Part shown: in pieces, positions 48,815 to 57,006 of the stretch | How the letters are laid out: every line of letters begins with the position of its first letter | Numbering within the stretch: the stretch's first letter is position 1 | Notes under the pieces: generated by a model | Told to the model about the DNA's origin: nothing | Seen by the model: only the letters and a program-made list of their open reading frames with translations | Databases searched by the model: none | Translations under genes and position numbers: made by a program | Source of the DNA: Hominenteromicrobium mulieris | GTDB lineage: Bacteria; Bacillota; Clostridia; Oscillospirales; Acutalibacteraceae | Length of the DNA stretch: 64,000 bases | NCBI RefSeq assembly: GCF_020687165.1 | Contig: NZ_JAJEQC010000001.1 | Strand: one strand, 5' to 3'

Positions 48815-49828
48815 TTATTCGTTCGTGTTTTCCGTTTTCTCGTTTTGTAGGGCTGCGGTGATCTCACTTATAATGCCGGACTCGGCGTACTTCACCGTAA
48901 GCGCAATGGCGTTTTTCAGCGTAGAAGCCTTGGCGCTGCCATGTACCTTAAAGATCGGCTTCGAGCACCCGAGGATCGGCGCACCGCCGTATTCGTTATA
49001 ATCAAGCTCTTTTTTCATGGCTTTCATGTCGTTTAAAACCATTGCCGCCGCAAGCTTATTTTTCAGGCTCTTTTTGAAAACGGCCTTGAATTTATTCATC
49101 AGCGCCATGGCAACGCCTTCATACATCTTAAGAAGGATATTGCCCGTAAAACCGTCGCACACCACAACATCTGCCGCATCAAACGGAATGTCTCTGGCTT
49201 CAATGTTGCCGATGAAATGGACGTCTTTGTTTTCGCTCAGCAGTGCAAACGCCGCGTGCTGCAGTTCGCCGCCCTTGTGCGGCTCCGTGCCGACATTTGC
49301 AAGGCCGATGCGCGGCTTTTGAACACCCATGACCTTCTGCATATACACAGAGCCCATCATGCCGAACTGCTCCAACATTTCGGGGCGGCATTCGTTGTTT
49401 GCGCCGCCGTCTGCCAGCATGAAAAAGCCCTCGGATTTCGGCATGAGCGGTGCAAATGCCACGCGCTTGACGCCTTTGATGCGCTTGACGAGCAATGTGG
49501 CGCCAACGACGAGTGCGCCGCTGTTGCCGGCGGACGCAAACGCATCGCCCTTGCCCTCTGCCAAAGCGCGCAGGCCAACCGCCATTGAGCTTTGCTTTTT
49601 GGCGCGCGTGATCGCTGTGGGCTCATCCTCCATCGTGATGACATCCGGGCAGTCGATGATCTCAAAATCGGAAACGTTAACATTCAGCTTTTCCGCCGCT
49701 GCTCTGATCTTCTTTTCGTCGCCGGTTAAAACGATCTGCACATGGAGCTCATCTGCCGCCAGACGGCAGCCTTTTATAATTTCGTCCGGGGCGTTGTCGC
49801 CGCCGAATGCGTCGATTATGATCCGCAT
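48815..49828 (-). CDS. plsX: Phosphate acyltransferase PlsX
   Basis: 337 residues. Makes acyl phosphate from acyl-ACP for phospholipid synthesis. MRIIIDAFGGDNAPDEIIKG at the N-terminus, AFASAGNSGALVVGAT, RPAL-type ADGGANNECRPEML and NVGTEPHKGGELQ are family blocks. First gene of a run that continues to leuS. Promoter TTGAAA-N17-TATAAT 116 bases upstream; no FapR box recognised. Confidence 0.97.
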   Translation of the reverse strand: MRIIIDAFGGDNAPDEIIKGCRLAADELHVQIVLTGDEKKIRAAAEKLNVNVSDFEIIDCPDVITMEDEPTAITRAKKQSSMAVGLRALAEGKGDAFASAGNSGALVVGATLLVKRIKGVKRVAFAPLMPKSEGFFMLADGGANNECRPEMLEQFGMMGSVYMQKVMGVQKPRIGLANVGTEPHKGGELQHAAFALLSENKDVHFIGNIEARDIPFDAADVVVCDGFTGNILLKMYEGVAMALMNKFKAVFKKSLKNKLAAAMVLNDMKAMKKELDYNEYGGAPILGCSKPIFKVHGSAKASTLKNAIALTVKYAESGIISEITAALQNEKTENTNE

Positions 49829-49943
49829 GTTTTTCCCTCACTTTAATATTCAGCTTCCGGCAAAAGCCGGTTTTGTTCGGGCATTTCGGTTTATCAAACA
49901 CGGATTTTCCGCCGATAAACCGCTTTAGACTATAATTCACTCT

Positions 49944-49972
49944 ATTATAGCAAAAAAACAACGCAATTTCAA
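49944..49972 (-). promoter_or_regulatory. plsX operon promoter
   Basis: Minus strand TTGAAA (49967-49972), 17-base spacer, TATAAT (49944-49949). The ~110-base leader carries a small CCGGC/GCCGG hairpin at about 49857-49870. Probably the main promoter for the co-directional run down to leuS. Confidence 0.8.
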
Positions 49973-50006
49973 TACCGCGCTCCCCATAAGTTGCACAAAA
50001 CAAAAA

Positions 50007-50034
50007 ACGTGTGCCAGGCTTTCCCGGTACACGT
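50007..50034 (-). terminator. Terminator after the first FAD oxidoreductase gene
   Basis: On the minus strand ACGTGTACC and GGCACACGT pair and are followed by TTTTTTG. It ends the importer operon before the plsX promoter. The remaining 245-base gap contains only that promoter and leader. Confidence 0.8.
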
Positions 50035-50073
50035 CTTTTGCTGATTTGGAGGAAAAATTTTGAGTTTTGATTT

Positions 50074-51414
50074 TTAGAATTTATCCGGCAGGCGGATCTC
50101 GCGGCGCACGGCTGTGCCGTCGATCTCGTTAAACCGCACGGCTTCGTTCTTTACGGCCATTGCGGCGGCGATGCCCGCGGCCTCACCCATGGAGCGGCAG
50201 GTGGGTTGGATGCGTGCGGCGGACTGCGCACGGAAATCCATACCCGCGCAGCGCCCGGCTGTAAGCACGTTATCGAGCGTTTTCGGGATCATCACCCGGA
50301 ACGGGACTTCCCAATACTGTTCATCGACCGGTACGTCATGCTGATATTTGAGTCCCAGCGAAACATCGTCCACGCCGTGCACATCGATAGGATAATGGCT
50401 CGCAGCAATGCCGTCCGGGAATTTTCTGTACGTCAGCACATCTTCAATCGTCAGCATGTATTCTGCTTCGATGCGGCGGGATTCACGAAAGCCGACGAGC
50501 TGCGCGATGCTTGTGATATACGCATTCTCAAAGCCCGGAATATAGTCGCGTAGGAATTTGCGCAGGCGCATAATGGCTTTTTTGCCCTCAAGCTGCTTTT
50601 GCGTCATAAATTCCGCATCCACAACGTTTTCTTTCGTCGTCAGCTCCGGGCAGTTGAAGTTCATGCCGTCCGGGCGGCCGGGAATACCGAATGCCTGAAA
50701 ATAGCACGCGTCCTGCTCGGTCAGCACGCCGTTTTCATACGCCTTGCGGATAATGTCTTTCATACCGGGCGTGTTCATAGCAAAGTATTTATATTGGTCG
50801 TTGCCGAGGCTGCGCATGTACGCGTGGAAACGTTCAAAGTCAATACCCGCCATGTCAAAGCGCAGGGAGACCGGCTGATTCACGCGGTTGTGGTTGCCGG
50901 ACTGATACGACGCACCGACGAGCTTGATGAGGTCAGCGTCACCGGTGCAGTCAATGAAGCACTTCGCTTTGTATGCCGCAAGGCCGTTCTTATTGTTGAC
51001 AATCACGTGTGTTATTGTGCGATCTTCGAGCACGGCATCCACGAGCGTGGTGTAATACAGAATATCGCAGTTACTGTCTGCCGCCATGTCTTCTAACGTG
51101 ATTTGCACCATAACGGGGTCAAAAGAGTTGGCGTCTTCCTCTGTCCCGCCGACGGTGCGCAGGCGCTCTACAAGCTCTGCACTCAGCGGGCAGTGGCCAT
51201 CATAATTTTTGATGTGCAGTAACATCAGCGGCAGCACAAGACCGGTGGTAGCTGAGCCGCCGAGCGCGCCAAACTGCTCGATGATGAGCGTACGGCTGCC
51301 GCGGCGAGCTGCAGCGATGCCCGCAAAAGCGCCTGCCGTGCCGCCGCCGAGCACGACGGTGTCAAAGGTATCGATGACCGGTATTTTCTTTTCGGGAATA
51401 TGCAGTGTGTTCAT
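50074..51414 (-). CDS. FAD-dependent oxidoreductase, paralogue 1 (PF12831-type)
   Basis: 446 residues. Dinucleotide fold VVLGGGTAGAFAGIAAARRG from about residue 21, then EQFGALGGSATTGLV, CFIDCTGDADLIKLVGA, GFRESRRIEAEYMLTIED and the C-terminal RIQPTCRSMGEAAGIAAAM. These blocks recur in the paralogues at 58987 and 60358. Probably oxidises or reduces a sugar-like or other small molecule with FAD; the reaction is unknown, and family members include keto-sugar and succinate-type enzymes. Start at 51414 lies six bases after AAAGGA. Last gene of the importer operon, after a strong stem-loop. Confidence 0.85.
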   Translation of the reverse strand: MNTLHIPEKKIPVIDTFDTVVLGGGTAGAFAGIAAARRGSRTLIIEQFGALGGSATTGLVLPLMLLHIKNYDGHCPLSAELVERLRTVGGTEEDANSFDPVMVQITLEDMAADSNCDILYYTTLVDAVLEDRTITHVIVNNKNGLAAYKAKCFIDCTGDADLIKLVGASYQSGNHNRVNQPVSLRFDMAGIDFERFHAYMRSLGNDQYKYFAMNTPGMKDIIRKAYENGVLTEQDACYFQAFGIPGRPDGMNFNCPELTTKENVVDAEFMTQKQLEGKKAIMRLRKFLRDYIPGFENAYITSIAQLVGFRESRRIEAEYMLTIEDVLTYRKFPDGIAASHYPIDVHGVDDVSLGLKYQHDVPVDEQYWEVPFRVMIPKTLDNVLTAGRCAGMDFRAQSAARIQPTCRSMGEAAGIAAAMAVKNEAVRFNEIDGTAVRREIRLPDKF

Positions 51415-51438
51415 ATACATTCCTTTCTTTATGGAGAG

Positions 51439-51475
51439 GATCCCGCCCTCCGCCGTGCGGGCAGAAGGCGGGATC
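51439..51475 (-). other. Stem-loop between the binding-protein and oxidoreductase genes
   Basis: GATCCCGCC and GGCGGGATC form a 9-base GC-rich stem with a large loop that can itself pair. On the minus strand no T-tract follows, so it is more likely a 3-prime stabiliser or processing site for the binding-protein mRNA, or a leaky terminator, than a full stop. It would set lower expression of the oxidoreductase. Confidence 0.6.
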
Positions 51476-51514
51476 GCTTTCTTCATATCACATTTTTAAG
51501 GAGAGGCTGTAAAA

Positions 51515-53128
51515 TTATTCGGAGTAGGACTTATTTGCGTCGTAGAATTCCTGCATAGCAGCTTCGACTTCAAGGCCACCGTTTGCGTCCCAGTCGGCCT
51601 GCATCGCTGCAATGGCGGTATCCGGGTCGGTGCCCTCAACGATCGCTTTCAGGAAGGAATCGCCGAATGCCTGATTCAGCGCCGTGACATACTCCTGAAC
51701 CTTCGGGGAGGTCTTGCCGTAAAGCTCGATGGAGATGAGCGGCTCGTACTCGTCTACGCGAGCGTTCATCGCTTCATAAGCTTCTGCCATTTCCGGAGCC
51801 TTTCTCGCTCTGGCCTGCCACATTTTGAAAGAAACGGTCGGGTTGTTGATGCCGGAGAGCTTATCGGAATTCGTATACGCATTGAAGTTCGTTGCATCGT
51901 CGCCGGTGAAGATTGGGGTGTAGTTGCCGTCAATCACTTCGTAGGAAACGCCTTCTTCGCCGATGTAGGTTCTGCGATAGTTATCCGGTTCGGAGAGGAT
52001 GTTGAGCCAGTTGATGGCATGCTCGGGGTTCTTGGAGCTCTGCGAGATGCAGGAAACGAAGTTTGCGCCCTTCATGATGTAGTGTGTGGGCTTGGAATTC
52101 GCATCTGCCGCAAGGTCCGTCACGAACTCAATCTTGCAATCCGGGTTATTCGTTGCCAGTGCGTTGACCATAGCCGGAATGTCCCAGAACATCAGCGGTG
52201 CGCAGGCAACAGCGTTGGCGCTTGCAAATTTTTCTTTGGCGTTATCTGCTGTGTTGATCGGCATATCGTTATCCATGAGACCTTCTTTATAGAGCTTCTG
52301 CATGTACTCAAGATACGCGGTGATCTGCGGGTGCTTGATTCTGTGTGTGTAGGTGCCGTCGATGTCGTACCATTCCGCCTCGCCCATGCCGAAGCCGGAG
52401 AGCAGGACCTGAATGAATGTGCTGGACTTGTTGGAGGTCAGCGGTGCGAAGCCGTACTTCTCTTTTGCAGCCTCAAGGAACGCGGTGAAGTCATCGATGT
52501 TCGTCGGCAACTCCATGCCGAGCTCTTCCAGCATATCGCTGCGCACGCCGATGCCGCCGGTGAGCATACCGTACGGCTCTTCCTTGGAAGCCAGCATGTT
52601 TTCATGCGGAATACCGTTTACAACGCCCTGATCGTTCGTAACGGACTGCCATGCAAGCTCACTGATGGCATTCGTGATGTTGGATCCGTACTTGTCCAGC
52701 ATGCCGGAAAGGTCGATCAATGCGTTCTGCTTAGAGAGCTGTGCGTACTGGCTTGGAGAAACTCTGAGCAGGATGTCGTAGTCTGCGCCGCTGGAGATCT
52801 CAAGCAGAAGCTTCTGGTCGGCGTTATCCGCCGGCAGAGCATACCACTTGGTCTTGTAGCCCGTGAGTTCTTCGTCGATTTTCCATGTCGGCTGCTCCTC
52901 ATAGTTATAAGCCTGATACATGCTGAGGATCTTCAGCTCCGGCTTTTCGCCTGTGAGGATCGGGTCGTCCTCGGTGGCTTCGGATTCGCTGGAAACCGTG
53001 CTGCTTTCGGTGCTGCTGTCCGAGGAAGCGGTGCTTGAAGACGATGAGGATGTGGTCGTGCCGCCGCTGCAAGCTGCGAGAGAGAGAATCATAGCAGCTG
53101 CGAGCAGTGCGCTCAATACTTTCTTCAT
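51515..53128 (-). CDS. Extracellular solute-binding lipoprotein of an Lpl/Yes-type importer
   Basis: 537 residues. Signal with lipobox LAAC (Cys20), then a Ser/Thr-rich tether (about 22-50) and a family 1 solute-binding fold of the LplA/YtcQ/YesO size class. Captures substrate outside the cell for the two permeases just upstream. Ligand cannot be told from sequence; relatives bind complex oligosaccharides such as pectin fragments or N-glycans. Downstream of a stem-loop in the same unit. Confidence 0.9.
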   Translation of the reverse strand: MKKVLSALLAAAMILSLAACSGGTTTSSSSSSTASSDSSTESSTVSSESEATEDDPILTGEKPELKILSMYQAYNYEEQPTWKIDEELTGYKTKWYALPADNADQKLLLEISSGADYDILLRVSPSQYAQLSKQNALIDLSGMLDKYGSNITNAISELAWQSVTNDQGVVNGIPHENMLASKEEPYGMLTGGIGVRSDMLEELGMELPTNIDDFTAFLEAAKEKYGFAPLTSNKSSTFIQVLLSGFGMGEAEWYDIDGTYTHRIKHPQITAYLEYMQKLYKEGLMDNDMPINTADNAKEKFASANAVACAPLMFWDIPAMVNALATNNPDCKIEFVTDLAADANSKPTHYIMKGANFVSCISQSSKNPEHAINWLNILSEPDNYRRTYIGEEGVSYEVIDGNYTPIFTGDDATNFNAYTNSDKLSGINNPTVSFKMWQARARKAPEMAEAYEAMNARVDEYEPLISIELYGKTSPKVQEYVTALNQAFGDSFLKAIVEGTDPDTAIAAMQADWDANGGLEVEAAMQEFYDANKSYSE

Positions 53129-53162
53129 GTTGTAACTCCTTTGCTGAATGAATTTTATTCAT

Positions 53163-53180
53163 GCAATAGTCCCCTATTGC
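53163..53180 (-). other. Stem-loop upstream of the binding-protein gene
   Basis: GCAATAG and CTATTGC form a 7-base stem with a 4-base loop in the 70-base gap between permease and binding-protein genes. Such 5-prime stems often protect the abundant binding-protein mRNA after cleavage of the operon transcript. Confidence 0.5.
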
Positions 53181-53198
53181 TTGATAACGGATTTAATG

Positions 53199-54092
53199 TT
53201 AGCCCTTAACGGAACCGATTGTGATGCCCTTTACGAAATACTTCTGTAAGAACGGGTATACGCAGAGAATCGGAATGGTGGAAACGACGATGGTCGCGGC
53301 GCGGATATTCTCGCCGGAAACGTTCATCGCCTGGTTCACGTCGCCGAAGTTGCCGGAGGAATCCTGCAAGCTTGTTGCCTGCGTGACAAGGTCGAACATG
53401 TACTGCTGCAGAGGCTTTAAGTTTGCGTCCGTGATGTACATAACGCCGGCAAAATAGTTGCTCCAGTAAGCAACGGCGTAGTACAGCGTAACGGTGGCAA
53501 GCACCGGTGTGGACATGGGCAGTACCACACTGAAGAAAATGCGCATATTCGATGCACCGTCAATGCGGGCGGCCTCTTCAATGACTTCCGGCAGCGTTTC
53601 AAAATAGTTTTTGATGAGGAACAGATTAAACGATGAGAACATGCCGGAGAAAATGAGTGCGAAAATGGTGTTCGTCAGGTGCAGCGTGCGGAACAAGATG
53701 TAGTTTGGCACCATGCCTGCGCTGAACAGCATAATAAAAACGAAAATGTACAGGAAGAACTTGCGGCCGATAAGATGCGGCTTCGAGAGTGGGTAGGCCG
53801 CCATAACGGTAAGCAGCATTGCGCCGATGGTGCCGGTAATCGTGACCGTCACGGTGACAAGGAACGATGTGCCGAACTCCGGCGTGGTTAAGACGTACTT
53901 TATGGTACCGGTCTGGAGCCCAAGCGGCCAAAAGAGCACCTTGCCCGCAATGACGTTGCCTTCGCTGCTGAATGCTTTTGCCGCAAGGTTTAAGATTGGC
54001 ATCAGCATGATAAGACCGACAAGGATCATAGCGATGAGGTTGACAACATCAAACACAGAGATTTTGTTTTTCTTTTTAGTTGTTTTTGCCAT
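53199..54092 (-). CDS. ABC importer permease, LplC/YesQ-type
   Basis: 297 residues, six membrane segments. Cytoplasmic EAA loop VIEEAARIDGASNMRIFF at about 185-202 contacts the ATPase; the opening VFDVVNLIAMILVGLIMLMP and the end FVKGITIGSVKG are typical of LplC/YtcP-type permeases. Forms the channel with the LplB-type partner. Start at 54092 (MAKTTKKK) rather than 54131. Four bases after the upstream permease ends. Confidence 0.93.
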   Translation of the reverse strand: MAKTTKKKNKISVFDVVNLIAMILVGLIMLMPILNLAAKAFSSEGNVIAGKVLFWPLGLQTGTIKYVLTTPEFGTSFLVTVTVTITGTIGAMLLTVMAAYPLSKPHLIGRKFFLYIFVFIMLFSAGMVPNYILFRTLHLTNTIFALIFSGMFSSFNLFLIKNYFETLPEVIEEAARIDGASNMRIFFSVVLPMSTPVLATVTLYYAVAYWSNYFAGVMYITDANLKPLQQYMFDLVTQATSLQDSSGNFGDVNQAMNVSGENIRAATIVVSTIPILCVYPFLQKYFVKGITIGSVKG

Positions 54093-54096
54093 GGCG

Positions 54097-55029
54097 TTAC
54101 CAAATCCCCTTTCCTGTTGCTTTTCTGGCAATAAAGTTTGAAGAGTGAACGAGGATCATGGAAATCACGGAGTTGAAGAGGCCCACGGCGGTGCCGGTGC
54201 TGAACTCTAACTTGCCGAGACCCATACGGTAAACGTATGTGCCGATAATGTCCGCCACATCGTATACGGTCGGGTTGTAGAACACGAAGATCTGATCAAA
54301 GCCGGCGTTCATGATGTTGCCGACGCGGATGATGAGCATCAAAACGATGGTCGGCAGCAGGCTCGGCAGCGTAATGTACCAGATCTTCTGTATGCGCGTC
54401 GCGCCGTCCACGTCCGCCGCTTCAAAACACTCCTGATCAAGGCCTGCAATGGCAGCGAAGTAAATGATGGAGCTCCAGCCGATCTCCTTCCACGCGTCCG
54501 CAATGACGAGGATGCCGCGGAACTTACCGCTATCCATCAGAAAGCTGACCGGCTCGAACCCAAGTGATGTGATAACAGAGTTGATGACGCCTGTAGAACC
54601 GAGGAACGAAACGAAAATGCCGTAGATGACGACCCAGGAAAGGAAGTGCGGCAAATAAACGATGAGCTGCAAGCCCTTTTGGAATTTCGTGCTGCGCACT
54701 TCGTTTAAGAACACGGCGAAGATAATCGGCAGCGGGAACGTGAAGATAATCTTATACAGGCTGATGATGAGTGTATTCGCAAAAGCCTGCTGGAACTCAG
54801 ACTTTTTGAACACCTGCTCAAAATACTTGAAGCCGGCCCACGGGCTTTCCAAAATGGAACGGAACGGATCACCCGGTACCTGAAACATGTTGTAGTCTTT
54901 GAATGCGATGAGAATGCCAACCATCGGCAGCAGATGAAAGATGAAAACGTAAATGAGCGCCGGAAGCAGCAGCAGATATAGATCGAAGTTTTGCTGCAAA
55001 TACTTGCGTGCCCCACCCTTCCTTTTCAT
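54097..55029 (-). CDS. ABC importer permease, LplB/YesP-type
   Basis: 310 residues, six membrane segments. YLLLLPALIYVFIFHLLPMVGILIAFKDY begins the family pattern (cut here for length), with EAA loop CFEAADVDGATRIQKIW at about 215-231. First gene of the leftward importer operon. The operon has no ATPase, so a shared MsmX-type ATPase encoded elsewhere is expected. Confidence 0.93.
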   Translation of the reverse strand: MKRKGGARKYLQQNFDLYLLLLPALIYVFIFHLLPMVGILIAFKDYNMFQVPGDPFRSILESPWAGFKYFEQVFKKSEFQQAFANTLIISLYKIIFTFPLPIIFAVFLNEVRSTKFQKGLQLIVYLPHFLSWVVIYGIFVSFLGSTGVINSVITSLGFEPVSFLMDSGKFRGILVIADAWKEIGWSSIIYFAAIAGLDQECFEAADVDGATRIQKIWYITLPSLLPTIVLMLIIRVGNIMNAGFDQIFVFYNPTVYDVADIIGTYVYRMGLGKLEFSTGTAVGLFNSVISMILVHSSNFIARKATGKGIW

Positions 55030-55234
55030 TTTTGCGTATCCGTCCTTTCCTCCCCGAAGGCCCCAAATTCTTTTCCTTCGGTTGATGAACCCATTTTACA
55101 GCAAAATGCAGCAAAAAGGAATGAATTTTCTTCCTGTTTTTTGTCATTATTTACCGCGTGTTTATTTCTGTTTCGTGCAAAATCGCACAGGAAAAAGGAG
55201 TCCCTTTCGATACATTTGGAACGGAATATTTTGA

Positions 55235-55264
55235 ATTATATCAAAAATCGTAGTTGTGTGCTAA
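55235..55264 (-). promoter_or_regulatory. Candidate importer operon promoter
   Basis: Minus strand TTAGCA (55259-55264), 18-base spacer, TATAAT (55235-55240). The weak -35 would fit a promoter that needs an activator such as the adjacent YesN-type regulator. About 200 bases of leader. Confidence 0.45.
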
Positions 55265-55311
55265 TTTATCGTTGATTTCCGTGACTTCTTCTAAAAAATC
55301 CTACTATTTAT

Positions 55312-55343
55312 GCCGCAATTCTGGAAATTTGCCGTAAATTCTG
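55312..55343 (+). promoter_or_regulatory. Direct repeats upstream of the response-regulator gene
   Basis: GCCGCAATTCTG (55312-55323) and GCCGTAAATTCTG (55331-55343), 19 bases apart start to start and covering the -35 region. Direct repeats about two helix turns apart are the usual target form for AraC-type DNA-binding domains, so autoregulation is plausible. Confidence 0.4.
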
Positions 55344-55350
55344 TTATAAT
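55322..55350 (+). promoter_or_regulatory. Promoter of the two-component operon
   Basis: TGGAAA (55322-55327), 17-base spacer, TATAAT (55345-55350). Perfect -10, poor -35, consistent with regulated transcription. Confidence 0.55.
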
Positions 55351-55449
55351 GATGACAATGTAGCAAGCCATACGCACAAAGGTTTTTATTTTGTGCTTGT
55401 TTTCGACATTGGGGAAATGCCCCGGTCGATTCTTTGGGGAGGATTTGGA

Positions 55450-57006
55450 ATGTATAAAATGATCGTTGTGGACGATTCCGAGATGACGCGCCAGGGCATA
55501 CGCGCTTCCGTAAACTGGGAAGTGATGGACGTGCGCATCGTGGGTGAAGCGGCAGACGGGTTGGAGGCCATGGTGCTCATCCACGATACGGACCCGGATA
55601 TCATCATTTGTGACATCCGTATGCCGAAGCTTGACGGCATTGCACTCATCAATGAGGTGCTGCCCTCTCACCCATCTCTGCAGGTCATTTTCTTCAGCGG
55701 CTATTCCGATAAAGAATACCTCAAAAACGCCATCAAGCTCGAAGCCGTGGATTACCTCTATAAGCCGTTGCAACTGCACGAGCTCATCGGCGCCGTGGAA
55801 AAAGCCAAAAAGAAGTGTATGAATAAGAAAGTGCATCTGCCGCAGAACGAAGCCGATCTTGCGCTTTCCCTTTTGCAGTGCAGCGAAAACGAGATCCCGT
55901 CTGATCTGCCGCTGGATCTGCATGCGCCGCTCGTGACTGTCATTGTGCAGATGAATACGGCGGGCGAGCACATAGCAGACCGCGCGTACGACAATCAGCT
56001 CGACGATCTGCTTTTGGCTTCTCGCCACTACTTGGCGTTCCAAACGGTCGCGGCGCGCATGTTCGATGGTAAATTTGTGATGTCCTGCGCGGGTAAGGGC
56101 TACATTCTGCACGCGAATGTTTCGCAGGACTTTTTAAACCGCAAAACGGCGGAGGTGAAGCTCAGCCCGTTCTTCACCACGCTCGACAGCGGTCAGGCCG
56201 ATGTGGTCGTCGGCGTGAGCAATTTGTGCACGGATTTCAAATATCTGCGCGAAGCATATGACGAAGCCCGCGCAGCGGTGCGCGCCGCGTTCCTGCTCGG
56301 CTACGGGCGCGTAATCTTTTACAGAGATTTGAGCCAAAAGCCGTTTGTGCCCTCGCAGGATATGCAGCGCGAGCTGTACGACCGCATTTTGGCAAACGAT
56401 TTCACGCAAGCTACAAATTTCCTTAACAGCTATATTGATTCACTTTCCGCCTGCCGCGAGCAGGATATTCCGCAGATTCGCGAGGCGCTCGCGTCCATTG
56501 CATATTGGCTCAGCCGTCAGGGCAAGCAGAACGAGCAGGACGGCAGCCAGTATATTTCGGAGTTCATTCACTTTGCGCCGAGCCTTTCCGTCGTGCACGA
56601 TTATCTGCTCGCACAGCTGCAAAAGCACATCGACAGCATCTCGAACCTCGATAACAAAAGTCGCATCGTGCTCGAAGTGGAGCAGTATATCACGCAAAAT
56701 TACGATAAGGAACTCTCCATTCGTGAGATCGCTCAGCGCGTTTTCGTAACGCCGAACTACCTTTGCTACCTTTATAAAAAGAACACCAAGCGCACACTGA
56801 ACCAGTTTATTCTGGATACCAAAATGAAAAAAGCCCGGAAGTTTGTGTGCGAGACGAATATGAAGTTCGGCGAGATCGCCGATGCGCTCGGCTACGCGAA
56901 CCAGAACTACTTCACGCGTTTGTTCACGAAGTATTTCGGCGAAAGCCCGCGTGCGTACCGCAACAAATACGGCAGCATCTCCTTTTCCGGCACGGAGGGC
57001 GAATGA
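55450..57006 (+). CDS. YesN-type AraC-family response regulator
   Basis: 518 residues. Receiver domain at 1-125 (IVVDDSEMTRQGI, phospho-acceptor D55 in IICDIRMPKLDG, Lys in YLYKPLQL), a long middle region (about 130-400) and a C-terminal AraC double helix-turn-helix (SIREIAQRVFVTPNYLCYLY ... GYANQNYFTRLFTKYFG). Activates transcription on phosphorylation by its partner kinase. Start at 55450 follows GGGGAGG. Its stop overlaps the kinase start. Probably controls the divergent importer operon and the following oxidoreductases. Confidence 0.95.
   Translation: MYKMIVVDDSEMTRQGIRASVNWEVMDVRIVGEAADGLEAMVLIHDTDPDIIICDIRMPKLDGIALINEVLPSHPSLQVIFFSGYSDKEYLKNAIKLEAVDYLYKPLQLHELIGAVEKAKKKCMNKKVHLPQNEADLALSLLQCSENEIPSDLPLDLHAPLVTVIVQMNTAGEHIADRAYDNQLDDLLLASRHYLAFQTVAARMFDGKFVMSCAGKGYILHANVSQDFLNRKTAEVKLSPFFTTLDSGQADVVVGVSNLCTDFKYLREAYDEARAAVRAAFLLGYGRVIFYRDLSQKPFVPSQDMQRELYDRILANDFTQATNFLNSYIDSLSACREQDIPQIREALASIAYWLSRQGKQNEQDGSQYISEFIHFAPSLSVVHDYLLAQLQKHIDSISNLDNKSRIVLEVEQYITQNYDKELSIREIAQRVFVTPNYLCYLYKKNTKRTLNQFILDTKMKKARKFVCETNMKFGEIADALGYANQNYFTRLFTKYFGESPRAYRNKYGSISFSGTEGE

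Larger units (their letters stand above)
55030..55449. other. 420-base divergent control region of the importer and sensor genes
   Basis: No gene is seen. It holds a rightward promoter with direct repeats at its -35 side, a weaker leftward promoter, a GTGC/GCAC inverted repeat near 55173-55190 and AT-rich sequence. It separates the importer operon (left) from the two-component and oxidoreductase genes (right) and is the natural place for response-regulator binding. Confidence 0.6.

Noticed and set aside
55291..56112. A 273-codon leftward frame at the start of the two-component region
   Set aside because: Antisense to the receiver domain and across the promoter; no domain recognised.
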